Of a stretch of 15,506 nucleotides of DNA, positions 7,218 to 13,659 are shown in pieces. The notes under the pieces were generated by a model that was given only the letters and a program-made list of their open reading frames with translations, did not search any database and had not been told where the DNA came from. Source of the stretch: DASQFD01 sp035633255 (GTDB taxonomy: Bacteria > Actinomycetota > Actinomycetes > Actinomycetales > Dermatophilaceae); the NCBI GenBank assembly GCA_035633255.1, contig DASQFD010000129.1, positions 1-15,506 on the forward strand. The letters run 5' to 3'. Within the stretch, counting starts at the first letter, position 1. Every line of letters begins with the position of its first letter. A program made the position numbers and the translations under genes.

Positions 7218-8086
7218 CGACACCGCAGCCGGGGCCGCTGGGGCCGGCGGGGCCGCTGCCGCCGGGTCCGCCGGGGCCGTCCGGTCCGAACGCCGGCGAC
7301 CGGGACGTCGCCATCCTCGGTGAGCCGGCCCGCTCCGGGCTGGTCCCCGCGCACGGGCAGGAGGGCAAGGGGGTGGTGCACCTCGTCCACCTCTACCCCC
7401 GCGAGATGAGCATCTACGGCGACCTGGGCAACACCCGCTGCCTCGCCGCCCGGGTCCGCCGCCACGGCTACGTCCCCGTCGTCTCCCAGCACCACCCCGG
7501 GGCGCCCTTCCCCGAGCGGGCGCACCTGGTCGTGGGGGGCGGTGGTCAGGACTCGGGGCAGGCCCGGGTCGAGGCGGACCTGGAGGCGGTGGGGGGCCGG
7601 CTGCACGAGCTCGCCGGCGCCGGGGTCCCGATGCTCATGATCTGCGGGATGTACCAGCTCTTCGGCAACGCCTTCGTCACCGTCGGCGGTGAGAGCCTGC
7701 CCGGGCTCGGGATCCTCGACGTCACGACCCGCGGCAACGCGACCCGGATGATCGGTCCGGTGGTGCTGCGGACGGCATACGGGGACGTGGTGGGGTACGA
7801 GAACCACTCCGGTGCCACGGTCCTCGGGCCGGGGCAGGCCCCCTTCGGGGAGGTGGTCGTCGGACACGGCAACAACGGCGAGGACCGCACCGAGGGGGCG
7901 CGCACGAACCACGTCTTCGGGACCTACCTGCACGGCCCCCTGCTGCCCGCCAACCCGGCCTTCGCCGACGCGCTCATCGGGCGGGCGGTGGAGGTGGCGA
8001 CCGGCCGGCCGTTCGAGCCGGAGCCGCTGGACGACCGCACGGCGGAGCAGGCACGCAGCAGGCAGGTGCGCCGACTCGTGTCCTGA
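7214..8086 (+). CDS. gatD: Lipid II isoglutaminyl synthase glutaminase subunit GatD
   Basis: 290 residues from the GTG at 7214. GatD releases ammonia from glutamine for MurT. The glutaminase fold is seen in YPREMSIYGDLGN, GGGGQDSGQ, the nucleophile in MLMICGMYQLFG (Cys144) and the catalytic His in GTYLHGPLLP (His240). The first 53 residues are a Pro/Gly-rich, collagen-like run (PLGPAGPLPPGPPG) and a short tail not usual in the family. A second start, GTG at 7373, has a perfect AGGAGG 8 nt upstream and would give 237 residues with Cys91 and His187. That is close to S. aureus GatD numbering (Cys94, His189). I give the longer form because it couples to murT by a GTGA overlap and codon use stays coding-like, but the shorter form may be the main product. 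Confidence 0.93.
   Translation: MTTPQPGPLGPAGPLPPGPPGPSGPNAGDRDVAILGEPARSGLVPAHGQEGKGVVHLVHLYPREMSIYGDLGNTRCLAARVRRHGYVPVVSQHHPGAPFPERAHLVVGGGGQDSGQARVEADLEAVGGRLHELAGAGVPMLMICGMYQLFGNAFVTVGGESLPGLGILDVTTRGNATRMIGPVVLRTAYGDVVGYENHSGATVLGPGQAPFGEVVVGHGNNGEDRTEGARTNHVFGTYLHGPLLPANPAFADALIGRAVEVATGRPFEPEPLDDRTAEQARSRQVRRLVS
7359..7364 (+). promoter_or_regulatory. Perfect Shine-Dalgarno before an internal GatD start
   Basis: AGGAGG ends 8 nt before the in-frame GTG at 7373, which is followed directly by VHLVHLYPREMSIYG, where GatD family proteins normally begin. It is the clearest ribosome-binding site I noticed in the window and argues for initiation at 7373, either as the only gatD start or as a second one. 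Confidence 0.55.
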
Positions 8087-8123
8087 GCGGGGCGCGGCGC
8101 CCCGCCGGTCGGTCTGCCGGTGA

Positions 8124-8129
8124 CAGGAT
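8124..8129 (+). promoter_or_regulatory. Putative -10 box (CAGGAT) for membrane glycosyltransferase
   Basis: CAGGAT lies 6 nt before the ATG at 8136 in the 49-nt gap after gatD. It is one mismatch from TANNNT at the same spacing as the other probable leaderless starts here, and there is no ribosome-binding site. Read-through from gatD is also possible. Confidence 0.4.
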
Positions 8130-8135
8130 CTACCC

Positions 8136-9602
8136 ATGCCACGGGTCCTCGCCGCGCTGCTGTCGCCCCGTGGGCTGCTTGCTCTGGTGTCCGGCGCGTT
8201 CCTGCTCGACCAGGTGGTCTTCGTCGCCGGCCTCCCGCTGGGCTGGGACGAGTCCATCTACGCCAGCCAGACCGACCCGCGCCGACCCGCGCTCCTCTTC
8301 ACCGCCCCACGGGCCCGTGGGACCGCCTGGCTCGCGTGGCCGGTCTCGGAGCTGACCGCCTCTCCGGTGGCGCTGCGCGTATGGTTCGCGCTGCTCTCGG
8401 CGGTCGCCGCCTACCTCGCGTATGCCGTGTGGCTGCGGGTGCTGCCCGGACGGGCGGTGCCGCTCGCGGCCCTGCTGCTCACGACCCTGTGGACGACGAT
8501 CTTCTACGGGCCGACGCTGATGCCGAACGTGCTGGTCGCGCTCGCCGGTGTGGCGGTGACCGGCGCGCTCCTGCGGGTGGCCCGAGGTGAGCGCTCCCGG
8601 CACCTGCCCTGGGTCATCGGCGGGTCGGTGGCCGGTGCGACGCTCATCCGGCCCGGGGACCTCGTGCCGCTGGTCGGGGCCCTCGCGCTCGCCGTGGGGC
8701 TGGTGCCGGCGTGGCGGCGCCGCTGGCTGGCCCTGCTGGGGCCGGTCGCCGCGGGTGCGGCCCTCGGGGCGGTGCCGTGGCTGGTCGAGGCACAGCTGCG
8801 CTACGGCTCGGTGCCGGAGCGGGTGCGCGCCGCCCTCCGCGCCCAGTCGACCGGGGAGCGCTTCGTCCCCGACTACCAGCTCCGCTCCCTGGACGGGCCG
8901 CTGCTGTGCCGTCCCTGCGTCCGCTCCGAGCAGCCGGTCCCGTGGGAGGGCGTGCTGCTCTGGGGGGTCGGCGCGGCGCTGGTGGCGCTCGCGGTCGTGC
9001 TCGCCCTGCGCGGGCCGCTGCGCGACCGGCAGGCTGCGGTCCTGCTCCCCGCGGTGACCGGCGCCGTCGTGGCGGTGCCCTACCTGTTGCTCGTCGGCTA
9101 CGGCGCCCCGCGGTTCCTCCTGAGCGCCTACGCCCTGTTGGCGCTTCCGGCGGCCTCGGCCCTGACCTGGCTGGTGGCTCCGCGGGGTCGGGTGCGACTG
9201 CTGCCCGCCGCGCTCGTGGCCGCCCTGTTGCTCGGGCACGTCGTCGTGCAGACGCGCTGGCTGGAGGCCGTCCGCACCACCGAGGAGCAGGCGCGGGCCA
9301 AGTGGGCGGCCGTGGCGGACGGCGTCGCGCGCGCGGGGGTCACGCCGCCGTGCACGCTGCTCGGTCCGACGTCGGCACCCATCGCCTACCTCGCCTCGTG
9401 CGACAGCGTGCGTCTCGGGCGCCCCGGCGACGAGCGGTTCACCCTGGCCGACCTGGACGCGGTGAGCAGCACCGAGCGGGTCGCCCTGGTCCTGCGCGGG
9501 GGGCAGGCCACCCCTGACTACGCACGGGGGTGGACGCCGGTGACCGACGCCGACCTGCCCGCGCCGTGGCGGATGCTGGTGCCGCCCGGGACGCCGCGCT
9601 GA
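8136..9602 (+). CDS. GT-C family membrane glycosyltransferase (ArnT/PMT-like)
   Basis: 488 residues, mostly hydrophobic, with about 9-11 likely transmembrane helices. After the first helix the extracytoplasmic loop holds GWDESIYASQ (Asp38-Glu39), the acidic pair in the position used for metal and donor binding in GT-C enzymes such as ArnT, PMT and other polyprenyl-phosphate-sugar transferases. A second loop after the mid-protein helices contains Cys-X2-Cys (LLCRPC), possibly an extracytoplasmic disulfide or metal site. The C-terminal third is a soluble domain (from about residue 365) with PPCTLLGPTSAPIAYLASCD. The enzyme should move a sugar from a lipid carrier to an acceptor outside the membrane; donor and acceptor are unknown. 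It follows gatD by 49 nt but has its own -10-like box, and ends at a strong hairpin. Family assignment comes from topology and the Asp-Glu loop, not from a recognised homologue. Confidence 0.8.
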   Translation: MPRVLAALLSPRGLLALVSGAFLLDQVVFVAGLPLGWDESIYASQTDPRRPALLFTAPRARGTAWLAWPVSELTASPVALRVWFALLSAVAAYLAYAVWLRVLPGRAVPLAALLLTTLWTTIFYGPTLMPNVLVALAGVAVTGALLRVARGERSRHLPWVIGGSVAGATLIRPGDLVPLVGALALAVGLVPAWRRRWLALLGPVAAGAALGAVPWLVEAQLRYGSVPERVRAALRAQSTGERFVPDYQLRSLDGPLLCRPCVRSEQPVPWEGVLLWGVGAALVALAVVLALRGPLRDRQAAVLLPAVTGAVVAVPYLLLVGYGAPRFLLSAYALLALPAASALTWLVAPRGRVRLLPAALVAALLLGHVVVQTRWLEAVRTTEEQARAKWAAVADGVARAGVTPPCTLLGPTSAPIAYLASCDSVRLGRPGDERFTLADLDAVSSTERVALVLRGGQATPDYARGWTPVTDADLPAPWRMLVPPGTPR

Positions 9603-9603
9603 G

Positions 9604-9645
9604 GGGCTCCGAGCACCCGGTCACGCGACCGGGTGCTCGGAGCCC
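9604..9645. terminator. Bidirectional hairpin terminator overlapping a coding end
   Basis: A perfect 18-bp inverted repeat (arms 9604-9621 and 9628-9645, 6-nt loop CACGCG) starts 1 nt after the glycosyltransferase stop. There is no T-tract on either side, as is usual for hairpin-only terminators in actinobacteria. The right arm also encodes the final GSEHPVA of the convergent UPF0104 gene, whose stop codon lies at the base of the loop side (9621-9623), so one hairpin can serve both strands. Confidence 0.85.
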
Positions 9646-10874
9646 TCGGGCGGCGGCTGGGCCTTGGTGCTGAACGTCCACGCCAGCCAGCCGATGCCGC
9701 CCAGCGGCACCTCCATGAGGTGGGTGAACACCGAGAAGAGGATCACCCCGGCCGCCGCGGGGGCCGGCGGGGAGCCCCAGGCGACCAGGGCCGCCACGGT
9801 GGCCGTCTCGGTCACCCCGACGCCGCCGGGGGTGACCCCGACGGCGGTGAGCAGCCGGCCGATGGCGAAGGCGGCGAAGAGGACCCCGAGGTCCTGCTGG
9901 ACCCCGGTCGTGCGCAGGATCGACACGAAGAGCGCGTAGTACAGCCCGAAGAAGCCGACCATGCCCAGCGTCATCCGGAGCCAGCCCGCACTCACCACGT
10001 GGCCGATCCGGCCACGGAGGTCGCGCACCACCGCCTCGACGCTCATCGTGCGCTCGCGCCCGCGACGTCGGAGCAGGGGCGCCAGCGCCCGGTCCAGCCC
10101 GCTGCCGATCGCCTGGGCGGCCCGCTCACTGGCGAGCATCGCGACGAAGGCGGCGAGCACGAGGAGTCCGGTCAGGCCGCCGGCCGTGGCGGCGTCGGTC
10201 AGGGCAGTCGGCAGGCCGGTGTTCCCCCACCACAGGACGACGATGGCGATGACGGGCAGGGCGATGCGCGCCAGGACGTTCCAGACGCCGGTGACGATGA
10301 CGGAGGTGGAGGTGGCGCGGTTCGAGAAGCCCCAGGACCGGCAGATGGCGTAGGTCACGACCAGCCCGGCCGCGCCGCCACCGGGCAGGAGGTTGCTGAC
10401 CGAGGATCCGCACAGGTTGACGATGAGCGCGCGGACGTGGCTGATGCCGGGCAGTGAGCCGGTGATGGTGAAGGTGTAGCACCACAGCCCGGAGAGCATC
10501 AGCGCCTGGAAGAACAGCACCGACTGCAGGGGCACGGTGCCGAGCACGTCGCCGATCGCACCCCAGGTGGTCTTGGCGAAGTAGGGCACGCCCCAGACGA
10601 TGAGCACGACGGCGAGGCCGAGGCCCACCACCACCTCCACCGCCCGTCGGGCGCGGCCCCAGGGCGTGCGGGCGGCCCTGCGCTGCGCCGGGTGGTGCTC
10701 TGCCGTGTGGCTCTCTGCGGTGTGGCTCTCTGCGGTGTGGCTCCCTGCGCTGGGGCCGGGCCCGTCGTGGCCGCCGGAGCCGGGGGCGCCGGTCACCTCG
10801 CCCGCCGCCCTCCGGGCTCGCTCCGGCTGCGCGACGTCCCGCGCCTCTCCCGGCTCCGAGCCCGGCGCGGTCAC
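9621..10874 (-). CDS. UPF0104 / LPG-synthase-type transmembrane protein (flippase-like)
   Basis: 417 residues. The first 75 or so are a hydrophilic, low-complexity tail containing three SHTAE repeats (residues 45-59). The rest is about eight transmembrane helices of the lysylphosphatidylglycerol synthase N-terminal/UPF0104 family, with the family-like stretch NLLPGGGAAGLVVTYAICR and, near the end, LLTAVGVTPGGVGVTETATV. The soluble aminoacyl-transferase domain of MprF is absent, so this is the membrane part alone, often proposed to move lipids or lipid-linked sugars across the membrane. The GTG at 10874 overlaps the PIG-L stop as GTGA, so both are co-translated. With the deacetylase and the divergent GT4, a role in exporting a glycolipid intermediate is plausible but inferred. 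Confidence 0.85.
   Translation of the reverse strand: MTAPGSEPGEARDVAQPERARRAAGEVTGAPGSGGHDGPGPSAGSHTAESHTAESHTAEHHPAQRRAARTPWGRARRAVEVVVGLGLAVVLIVWGVPYFAKTTWGAIGDVLGTVPLQSVLFFQALMLSGLWCYTFTITGSLPGISHVRALIVNLCGSSVSNLLPGGGAAGLVVTYAICRSWGFSNRATSTSVIVTGVWNVLARIALPVIAIVVLWWGNTGLPTALTDAATAGGLTGLLVLAAFVAMLASERAAQAIGSGLDRALAPLLRRRGRERTMSVEAVVRDLRGRIGHVVSAGWLRMTLGMVGFFGLYYALFVSILRTTGVQQDLGVLFAAFAIGRLLTAVGVTPGGVGVTETATVAALVAWGSPPAPAAAGVILFSVFTHLMEVPLGGIGWLAWTFSTKAQPPPEGSEHPVA
10698..10749 (-). repeat. 15-bp tandem repeat (SHTAE x3)
   Basis: Three units of GTGTGGCTCTCTGCG (the last with one change) run from 10705 to 10749, with a degenerate fourth unit upstream near 10691. On the minus strand they encode SHTAE three times in the cytosolic N-terminal tail of the UPF0104 protein. 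The unit preserves the frame and is likely variable in copy number between strains. Confidence 0.85.
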
Positions 10875-11692
10875 GGCAGGCCCTCGAAGACGTCCCGGCG
10901 AACGGGTGCCCCGGTCGGAAGGGCCGGGTCGCGGAACCACTCCCGGCCGAAGACTAGGTCGAAGAGCGGTCGTGGCACCCCCAGGAAGGCCCTCAGCGTG
11001 CGGTCCGCGCCGCCGTCCGCGGTGGCCTGGGACGCGTGGGCGCGCATCGCGGCCCGCTTGGCGCCGGCATACCGGCGGACGTCGATGCGGTGGGTGATGT
11101 CGGCGCGGGCCGTGTAGGCCCGCTCGAACGTCGTGGGGTCGAAGTCGTCGGGGAAGCGGCCGAGCCGGGCCGCGAGCCGAACCCCCCGGGCCAGCGTGTC
11201 CCGGGGCGCCGTGGCCTCGAGAAGCAGCGGGGTACCCGCGATGGCGACCGCCCGCGCCCCCACCTCGTGCACGCGCACGTGGTCGCGGTGGCCGTAGCCC
11301 CCGGCGGCGTCGTAGCCGAGGAGCACGTCGGCTCGTTCGGTCCGCAGCACCGCCGCGAGCCGCTCCGCCGCCTCCTCGGGCCGCGCGCGGCAGAGGCGCA
11401 CCCGGCCCGGGGGGTCGGGCAGCAGCTCGGCGCCACTGCCGCTGTCGGCGTACCCGAGCCACTCCACCCGGCTCACGCCGAGGGCGCTCGCGCTCGCCCT
11501 CGCCTCGTCGAGCCGGACCGCGCCCAGGCCGGCCCCGGCCCGGAAGTCGGCGGCGGCCAGCCCGACCCCCCCGTCGGTGGCGAGGACGAGCACGACCCGG
11601 TGACCCTCCGCCGCGGCGCGCGCCATCGTGCCCGCCGTGAGCAGCGCCTCGTCGTCGGGGTGGGCGTGGAAGGCCACGAGGGTCCTCGTCAT
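10871..11692 (-). CDS. PIG-L family N-acetylglucosaminyl-type deacetylase
   Basis: 273 residues. The PIG-L/LmbE fold is shown by the zinc and catalytic motif AHPDDEAL (His11, Asp13, Asp14), the third zinc ligand region GYGHRDHVRVH (His135/His138) and the late AMRAHASQ motif. Such enzymes remove an acetyl group from an N-acetyl sugar attached to a lipid, inositol or antibiotic. The TDGG loop after strand 2 and lack of the longer MshB-like sequence argue against the mycothiol enzyme. The ATG at 11692 gives the usual N-terminus just before the HPDDE strand. A GAGGAT hexamer lies 8 nt upstream. It is the first gene of a two-gene operon with the UPF0104 protein and is divergent from a GT4 glycosyltransferase, which may make its substrate. 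Confidence 0.93.
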   Translation of the reverse strand: MTRTLVAFHAHPDDEALLTAGTMARAAAEGHRVVLVLATDGGVGLAAADFRAGAGLGAVRLDEARASASALGVSRVEWLGYADSGSGAELLPDPPGRVRLCRARPEEAAERLAAVLRTERADVLLGYDAAGGYGHRDHVRVHEVGARAVAIAGTPLLLEATAPRDTLARGVRLAARLGRFPDDFDPTTFERAYTARADITHRIDVRRYAGAKRAAMRAHASQATADGGADRTLRAFLGVPRPLFDLVFGREWFRDPALPTGAPVRRDVFEGLP

Positions 11693-11728
11693 CGGGAGCC
11701 ATCCTCGCCCATGGCAGGCTGTCGCCTC
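11693..11728. promoter_or_regulatory. 36-nt divergent promoter region
   Basis: Only 36 nt separate the PIG-L ATG (minus) from the GT4 GTG (plus). Putative -10 boxes are GAGGAT on the minus strand (11706-11701) and CAGGCT on the plus strand (11715-11720), each 8 nt from its start codon. Any -35 element must lie inside the opposite operon's first gene or its -10 region, so the two promoters cannot easily be occupied at once. The hexamers are weak TANNNT matches, so exact sites are tentative. Confidence 0.45.
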
Positions 11729-12931
11729 GTGAGGGTGGCCCTGTTGTCGGACTGCTACCTCCCCCGCCTCGGCGGCATCGAGGTCCAGGTGGCCGACCTC
11801 GCCGTTCACCTGCGTGCGGCCGGCCACGACGTCGAGGTGGTCACGGCGACCGCGGCCGCCGGCTGGCGGAGCGGGACCGGCCTCGACGACCGGGGCACCA
11901 CGGTGCACCGGCTCGCCCTGCCCCTGCCCTTCGGCGTGCCGGTGAACCCCCTGGCGCCGCCGGCGGTGCGCCAGCTGCTCGAGGAGGGTCGTTTCGACGT
12001 CGCGCACGCGCACATGGGGGTGGTCAGCCCGTTCGCGACCGACCTCGTGGGGGTCGCCCTCGACCTGGGCCTGCCGACCGCCGTGACCTGGCACTGTGTG
12101 ATCGAGCGGTCGGCCCCGGTCCTGCGGGCGCTGGGGCATGCCCGTCGGTGGGCCGGGCGCGGCGCCGCCCTGAGCGCCGTGTCCGCGATGGCGGCGGAGC
12201 GGGTGGAGGCGCTCGCCGGCGTGCCGGTGTCCGTGCTGGGCAACGGCATCGACGTGGGGACGTGGGCGCGACCGGCCGGAGCCGACCCCTCCCCGCCCCG
12301 TGGCCCCTCCCCGCCCCCCTTCCCGCCCCCCTCCCCGCCCCCGGGGCCGCACCCGGGCGCCGCCGCCGGCTCCCGGCCGGTCCACGTCGTGAGCGCCCTG
12401 CGGCTGGCGCGCCGCAAGCGCCCGCTCGCCGTGCTGCGCGTCCTGCGGCGGACGGCCGAGCTCGTCGACGGCCGGGTCCCGCTGGCCGCGACGGTCGTGG
12501 GAGACGGGCCGCAGCGCCCCGTGCTGCGCCGCTACGCCGCGCGCCACGGCATGGACTGGGTCGCCCTTCCCGGCCGGGTGTCGCGCACCGACCTGGCCTC
12601 CCTGCACCACGGCGCCGACGCCTACCTGAGCACGGCCCGGCTCGAGGCGTTCGGCATCGCGGCCCTCGAGGCACGCACCGCGGGGCTTCCGGTGGTGGCG
12701 CGGCGCGGCACGGGCGTCGAGGACTTCGTCACCGACGGGGTCGGCGGCCTGCTGGCGGACGACGACGAGGGTCTGGCCCTGGCGCTCGCGCGGCTCGTCC
12801 TCGACGCGCCCGTGCGGCACCGGCTCGCCGAGCACAACCGCACCACGCCGCCGGCCCAGGCCTGGCCGGAGGTGGTGGCCGAGACCCTGGCCGAGTACCA
12901 CCGGGCGCTCACCCCCGGCCGGCTGCCGTGA
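11729..12931 (+). CDS. GT4 family glycosyltransferase with Pro-rich inter-domain linker
   Basis: 400 residues with the GT-B fold of retaining GT4 enzymes. The acceptor domain opens with MRVALLSDCYLPRLGGIEVQ and GHDVEVVTA, then GNGID near the domain junction. The donor domain contains VHVVSALRLARRKR, VGDGPQRPVLRR and the nucleotide-sugar motif EAFGIAALE (Glu306 and Glu314, the E-x7-E pair). Between the domains, residues 186-217 form a Pro/Ser-rich run (SPPRGPSPPPFPPPSPPPG) not normal for the family. The GTG at 11729 is preferred over ATG 11711 because the family starts with the MRVAL strand and a -10-like hexamer sits 8 nt before it. It overlaps the NUDIX gene by GTGA. The sugar donor and acceptor are unknown; it may build the substrate for the divergent PIG-L deacetylase. 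Confidence 0.92.
   Translation: MRVALLSDCYLPRLGGIEVQVADLAVHLRAAGHDVEVVTATAAAGWRSGTGLDDRGTTVHRLALPLPFGVPVNPLAPPAVRQLLEEGRFDVAHAHMGVVSPFATDLVGVALDLGLPTAVTWHCVIERSAPVLRALGHARRWAGRGAALSAVSAMAAERVEALAGVPVSVLGNGIDVGTWARPAGADPSPPRGPSPPPFPPPSPPPGPHPGAAAGSRPVHVVSALRLARRKRPLAVLRVLRRTAELVDGRVPLAATVVGDGPQRPVLRRYAARHGMDWVALPGRVSRTDLASLHHGADAYLSTARLEAFGIAALEARTAGLPVVARRGTGVEDFVTDGVGGLLADDDEGLALALARLVLDAPVRHRLAEHNRTTPPAQAWPEVVAETLAEYHRALTPGRLP
12286..12343 (+). repeat. C-rich low-complexity tract with G-quadruplex potential on minus strand
   Basis: About 58 nt built from repeats of CCCCTCCCCGCC-like units, almost wholly C on the coding strand with single T or G breaks. The minus (template) strand therefore carries many closely spaced runs of 3-6 G, more than the four needed for a quadruplex. 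In the GT4 protein it encodes the Pro/Ser linker. Confidence 0.8.
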
Positions 12932-13638
12932 TCACCGTCACCGGGCACGCCGGCGGCGCGGAGCGGTTCCGCTTCGCGCTGGCCCACGGGGCCGACCCCG
13001 CGGCCGAGCTGGCCGCACGGGGCTGGGCCGGGCAGGTCGTCCGGGCCCACCGCCCGGGGGCGGGTCGCCTCGAGCTCGGGTATGCCGTCGTGCCGGCTCC
13101 CGCGGTGGGGGCGCCGACGGCGGCGACGGACGGGTCCTCCCTGCCGGCCGTGCGGCGGGACGTGGGGCTGACCGAGAAGCAGGTTGCCGCGGCGCTGGCG
13201 CACCAGCGGGTCGCGGCGTACGCCGTGGTCCGCTCGGTGCGCGGAGTGCTGCTCACCGAGCTGTCCTCGCGGACCAACGCCGCCGGACGGTGGAACCTGC
13301 CCGGCGGGGGCGTGGAGCCGCGGGAGGACCCCCTCGCCGCGGTGCGGCGCGAGGTGTCCGAGGAGACCGGACAGGTCATCGAGGCGCCCCGGCTGCTCAC
13401 GGTGCTGACCGCGCGCTGGGTGGGCCGGTCCCCGCGGGGGCGCGTGGAGGACTTCCATGCGGTCCGGATCTTCTGCACCGCGTGGTGCGGCGAGCCGACC
13501 TACCCGGTGGTCCACGACGTGGACGGCTCCACGTCGGACGCCCGGTGGGCTCGGGAGGAGGACCTGGGCGCGATGCCCCTCGCCACCTCGGTGCCCGAGG
13601 CGCTCGGCGCGGCCGGGGTCACGGTCCCGGGCCCCTGA
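12928..13638 (+). CDS. NUDIX hydrolase with N-terminal extension
   Basis: 236 residues. The Nudix box is complete: from Gly127, G-x5-E133-x7-R141-E142-V-x-E145-E146-x-G148, with WNLPGGG just before. NUDIX enzymes cleave nucleoside diphosphates linked to another group, such as nucleotide sugars. The first 85 residues or so (HAGGAERFRFALAHGADPAAELAARGW and following) lie outside the NUDIX fold and I do not recognise them. Then LTEKQVAAALAHQRVAAYAVV leads into the domain. The GTG at 12928 overlaps the GT4 stop as GTGA, so it is co-translated with the glycosyltransferase. A role in trimming or recycling a nucleotide-sugar donor for that enzyme is plausible but inferred. It converges with the small membrane protein gene, leaving 21 nt and no obvious hairpin. 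Confidence 0.9.
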   Translation: MITVTGHAGGAERFRFALAHGADPAAELAARGWAGQVVRAHRPGAGRLELGYAVVPAPAVGAPTAATDGSSLPAVRRDVGLTEKQVAAALAHQRVAAYAVVRSVRGVLLTELSSRTNAAGRWNLPGGGVEPREDPLAAVRREVSEETGQVIEAPRLLTVLTARWVGRSPRGRVEDFHAVRIFCTAWCGEPTYPVVHDVDGSTSDARWAREEDLGAMPLATSVPEALGAAGVTVPGP

Positions 13639-13659
13639 GGACGGCCGCGTCGCACGTCG

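Noticed and set aside
10874..11702. Upstream extension of the UPF0104 gene through the PIG-L gene
   Set aside because: The added residues are a frame-shadow of the PIG-L deacetylase; the GTGA overlap at 10871-10874 marks the real start.
11036..11728. Upstream extension of the GT4 gene over the PIG-L gene
   Set aside because: The extension is antisense to PIG-L. The MRVAL strand at 11729 is the family's normal N-terminus.
10871..12931. Reading GT4 + PIG-L as mycothiol genes mshA/mshB
   Set aside because: The GT4 N-terminus (DCYLPRLGGIEVQ) and PIG-L loop (TDGG) do not match what I know of MshA and MshB, and the pair's neighbours are not mycothiol genes.
13639..13659. Terminator between the convergent NUDIX and small membrane protein genes
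   Set aside because: The 21-nt gap and flanks show only weak pairing (GACG with CGTC), far short of the hairpin at 9604-9645.
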